Source: Spartinivicinus marinus
GTDB taxonomy: Bacteria; Pseudomonadota; Gammaproteobacteria; Pseudomonadales; Zooshikellaceae
Assembly (NCBI RefSeq): GCF_026309355.1
Contig: NZ_JAPJZK010000001.1
Coordinates: forward strand, 6,220,501 to 6,284,500
DNA: 64,000 nucleotides
Direction of reading: 5' to 3'
Shown here: piece by piece, positions 61,698 to 64,000 of the stretch
How positions within the stretch are numbered: the first letter of the stretch is position 1
Layout of the letters: every line of letters starts with the position of its first letter
Program-made: the position numbers and the translations under genes
The notes under the pieces: model-generated
Database searches by the model: none
The model's input: only the letters and a program-made list of their open reading frames with translations
Told to the model about the DNA's origin: nothing

Positions 61698-64000
61698 ATG
61701 AGTAGTGTAACAACTAAAAAACAAGATACGATCGCCAAAGTCGTTGCTGTTATTCAAGAGCGCTTGCCAGCTGAATCGCAACCAGCTGCCATTGAGTTTG
61801 CTCAGCGGTTTCTAGCAGAAAGTATCACCAATGAAATTATCAAACAGCCCTTTGAAAGCCTCAGCAGCAGTGTTTTATCTCTGTGGGACTACCTTCAGCA
61901 CAGAGTTCCCGAGGCGCCATTAATACGAGCATTCAACCCAACATTTGAAGACCATGGCTGGGAATCACGTCATACCATCGTAGAAATTATTACTGATGAC
62001 ATGCCCTTTTTAGTGTCGTCTATTTCAATGGCATTAAATCGACTAAATTGTGCTATTGAGCTAATTACCCACCCAGTGATTGCTGTCAGCCGAAGTGATG
62101 AAGGAGAACTACTGCAGGTTCATCCTCAACATGACTCCTCCGTGACAACCACTGAAGCTGTCATGCGTTTTGAAGTTGAAAGAGAAAGTGACGCAGCAAA
62201 ACTGAAAGAAATTGTTGAGCAAACTCAGCAAACGCTGAGTGATGTTCGCCAAGCAGTCCATGACTGGCCAGCCATGGCGGATAAACTCAACGAAGCCATT
62301 CGCAGCGCCGAGCAAGCCAATTTGCCTTTACCAGCAGAAGAGTTGGCCGAAGAGCTGGATTTTTTACGTTGGGTAGCTGAGCACCATTTTACTTTTTTAG
62401 GCTTTCGTGTCTACCAGCTAAGTTGCGACCCACAAGACGGCAGTTGTTCCTTAACTCTCGATACTGCATCTAGTTTAGGGACATTTCGTTCATTGGGAGA
62501 AGACACACCTAAAATACTGAAACTGTCGCCTTATATGACTGAGCGATTATTGGAGCCATCCTTACTAGTACTAACCAAATCCATTAGTCGCTCTACCGTT
62601 CATCGACCCGCTCACTTGGATTACATTGGCATCAAGCGTTATGACGAGGCGGGCAAAGTCATCGGCGAGTGGCGTTTCTTTGGCCTGTATTCTTCTACTG
62701 CTTATACGACACCTCATTCTGATATCCCGTTATTACGGCGAAAAGCAGCACACATTTTAGAAAAAGCCAGTATTCCGTTGAATAGCCATAAAGGGAAAAC
62801 CCTCCGTAATATTCTAAATCATTATCCCCGCGATGAAATGATGCAGGCCAACTTCCAGCAACTTGAAGATACCGTCCTTGGTATTCTAGAAACGCAGGAA
62901 AGACGCCAGCTACGAATATTTATTCGGCCTGATATTTATGGCCGATTTATTAGTGCAATCATCTATGTTCCCCGTGACCGGTATAACACCGAATTACGGT
63001 TAAAGATGCAGAATTTATTATTAAAAATATTTAATGGTCACAGCGTTGAATTTAATGTGCAGTTTTCTGAGCAGATTTCTGCCCGGGTACAATTTACCAT
63101 TCATTGCGAAAATGCTCAGGAAATTCAATACAACACCGAAGAAATTGAAAGCCAAATGACTCGGGCAATGTTGTCATGGATGGATAATGTCAAAATTGCA
63201 TTGAGAGAAAAACTAGGAGAGGCAGAAGCTAATCGTATTTACAAAAGCTATCAGCAAGCCTATCCAGCCGCTTATCGAGATGACTTCGCCACCACTCAGG
63301 CCCTAGTCGACATTCTGCGCATTGAGCAACTTGATGATAACCACCCTCTGTCAACCTATCTTTATCGCCCCCAAGGTAGCTTTGGTAACCTGCACTTTAA
63401 AGTGATTGGCCGTGGTCAAACCATGGCTTTATCTGACGTCTTACCTATTTTGGAACAAATGGGCGTTCGGGTGCTGTCTGCACGCCCTTACACCATTTCG
63501 CCACAAGACCATGAACCTGCCTGGATTATCGATTTTGACATTGCTACTGATAGTGCTGTTGAACTAGATGTGCCCAGCTGTAAAGACGAGTTTCAGGATA
63601 CTTTTGTTAAAGCCTATACCGGTGCCATTGAAAACGACGGGTTCAACAAGTTGGTTGTCGCTGCTGGGTTAAAGTGTCGAAAGACCATCATGCTCAGAGC
63701 AGTATGTAAATACCTATTACAGCTTAAAGTTCCATTCAGCCAAACTTATATGGAGCAAACCCTGGCCCGTAATGCAGTCATCACTCGTTTGTTGACTGAA
63801 CTGTTTAGCTGGAAGTTTGACCCCTATCATCAAGATGAAGAACGTGAGTCTCGGATTGAACAACTGCAAAATAACATTGAGCAATCTCTCAGCTCGGTGA
63901 GCAACCTAGATGAAGATCGGATTCTGCGCCACTACCTCAGTGTTATCCAAGCAATGTTGCGGACCAACTATTATCAGTTGGGCAACGACCATTTACCGAA
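61698..64000 (+). CDS. gdhB: NAD-dependent glutamate dehydrogenase, large type (partial)
   Basis: The frame from the ATG at 61698 (MSSVTTKKQD) runs without a stop to the window edge, giving the first 767 residues of a protein that is about 1600 residues in this family. It oxidatively deaminates glutamate to 2-oxoglutarate with NAD. Family segments include AEELDFLRWVAEHHFTFLGF (about 210-229), the FIRPDIYGRFISAIIYVPRD stretch (about 410-430) and an FSWKFDPYHQ segment near 700. The catalytic domain lies beyond the edge. In Pseudomonas, gdhB is induced by arginine through ArgR, in agreement with the divergent regulator gene. Confidence 0.95.
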   Translation, partial: MSSVTTKKQDTIAKVVAVIQERLPAESQPAAIEFAQRFLAESITNEIIKQPFESLSSSVLSLWDYLQHRVPEAPLIRAFNPTFEDHGWESRHTIVEIITDDMPFLVSSISMALNRLNCAIELITHPVIAVSRSDEGELLQVHPQHDSSVTTTEAVMRFEVERESDAAKLKEIVEQTQQTLSDVRQAVHDWPAMADKLNEAIRSAEQANLPLPAEELAEELDFLRWVAEHHFTFLGFRVYQLSCDPQDGSCSLTLDTASSLGTFRSLGEDTPKILKLSPYMTERLLEPSLLVLTKSISRSTVHRPAHLDYIGIKRYDEAGKVIGEWRFFGLYSSTAYTTPHSDIPLLRRKAAHILEKASIPLNSHKGKTLRNILNHYPRDEMMQANFQQLEDTVLGILETQERRQLRIFIRPDIYGRFISAIIYVPRDRYNTELRLKMQNLLLKIFNGHSVEFNVQFSEQISARVQFTIHCENAQEIQYNTEEIESQMTRAMLSWMDNVKIALREKLGEAEANRIYKSYQQAYPAAYRDDFATTQALVDILRIEQLDDNHPLSTYLYRPQGSFGNLHFKVIGRGQTMALSDVLPILEQMGVRVLSARPYTISPQDHEPAWIIDFDIATDSAVELDVPSCKDEFQDTFVKAYTGAIENDGFNKLVVAAGLKCRKTIMLRAVCKYLLQLKVPFSQTYMEQTLARNAVITRLLTELFSWKFDPYHQDEERESRIEQLQNNIEQSLSSVSNLDEDRILRHYLSVIQAMLRTNYYQLGNDHLP

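Overview
The window looks like chromosomal DNA of a marine, flagellated or otherwise chemotactic gammaproteobacterium, probably in or near the Oceanospirillales (a Zooshikella- or Spartinivicinus-like genome would fit, but this is inferred from gene content only). Supporting genes are AceK, a Pseudomonas-type arginine transport locus with an AraC-type ArgR-like regulator and the large NAD-glutamate dehydrogenase, the carboxy(nor)spermidine route to polyamines, large chemoreceptors and a PEP-CTERM-like surface protein. No rRNA, tRNA, CRISPR array, intact insertion sequence or prophage was seen. The intergenic DNA is rich in short palindromic repeat elements of at least four families.

Layout. 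0.1-2.3 kb: small exported proteins and a stand-alone haem c sensor-like protein. 2.5-21.9 kb: a large catabolic region around one LacI-family regulator (6.3-7.4 kb). It holds two Gfo/Idh/MocA dehydrogenases, glycerate kinase, a DUF993 aldolase-fold protein, two GMC flavoproteins, an SDR, a Gts-like sugar ABC transporter without its ATPase, aldehyde dehydrogenase, enoyl-CoA hydratase, a CoA-transferase, a Dabb protein and a GlcG/HbpS-like protein. Five near-identical palindromes with a CG centre, two of them overlapping the -10 boxes of divergent promoters in the same register, look like the operators of the LacI protein and tie the region together. 22-30 kb: an orphan solute-binding protein, an AT-rich gene for a large secreted zincin-like protein, an FAD oxidase with a divergent XRE regulator, and an Lrp-type regulator. 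30.5-37.3 kb: a nucleoside-recognition (gate) membrane protein, then SpeA, carboxy(nor)spermidine dehydrogenase, its decarboxylase and agmatinase, which together make spermidine or norspermidine from arginine. 37.4-49.5 kb: signalling genes (PilZ, two chemoreceptors, a BvgS-type hybrid kinase with a partner receiver), an orphan RTX tail, AceK and a ZapB-like coiled-coil protein. 50-56.4 kb: a bufferin-type locus (Cys-rich precursor, MNIO/DUF692 enzyme, DUF2063 partner) beside DUF2182, DUF1326 and DUF411 genes, together suggesting copper or other metal handling. 56.6-64 kb: arginine/ornithine ABC transporter, ArgR-like regulator and the 5' part of gdhB, which runs off the window.

The most promising new biology is the LacI regulon (an uncharacterised sugar or polyol oxidation pathway ending in CoA chemistry, with a readable operator code), the 1126-residue secreted protein with a duplicated zincin-like domain, and the bufferin/metal region. 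All functional statements rest on reading motifs and context; no database search was run.
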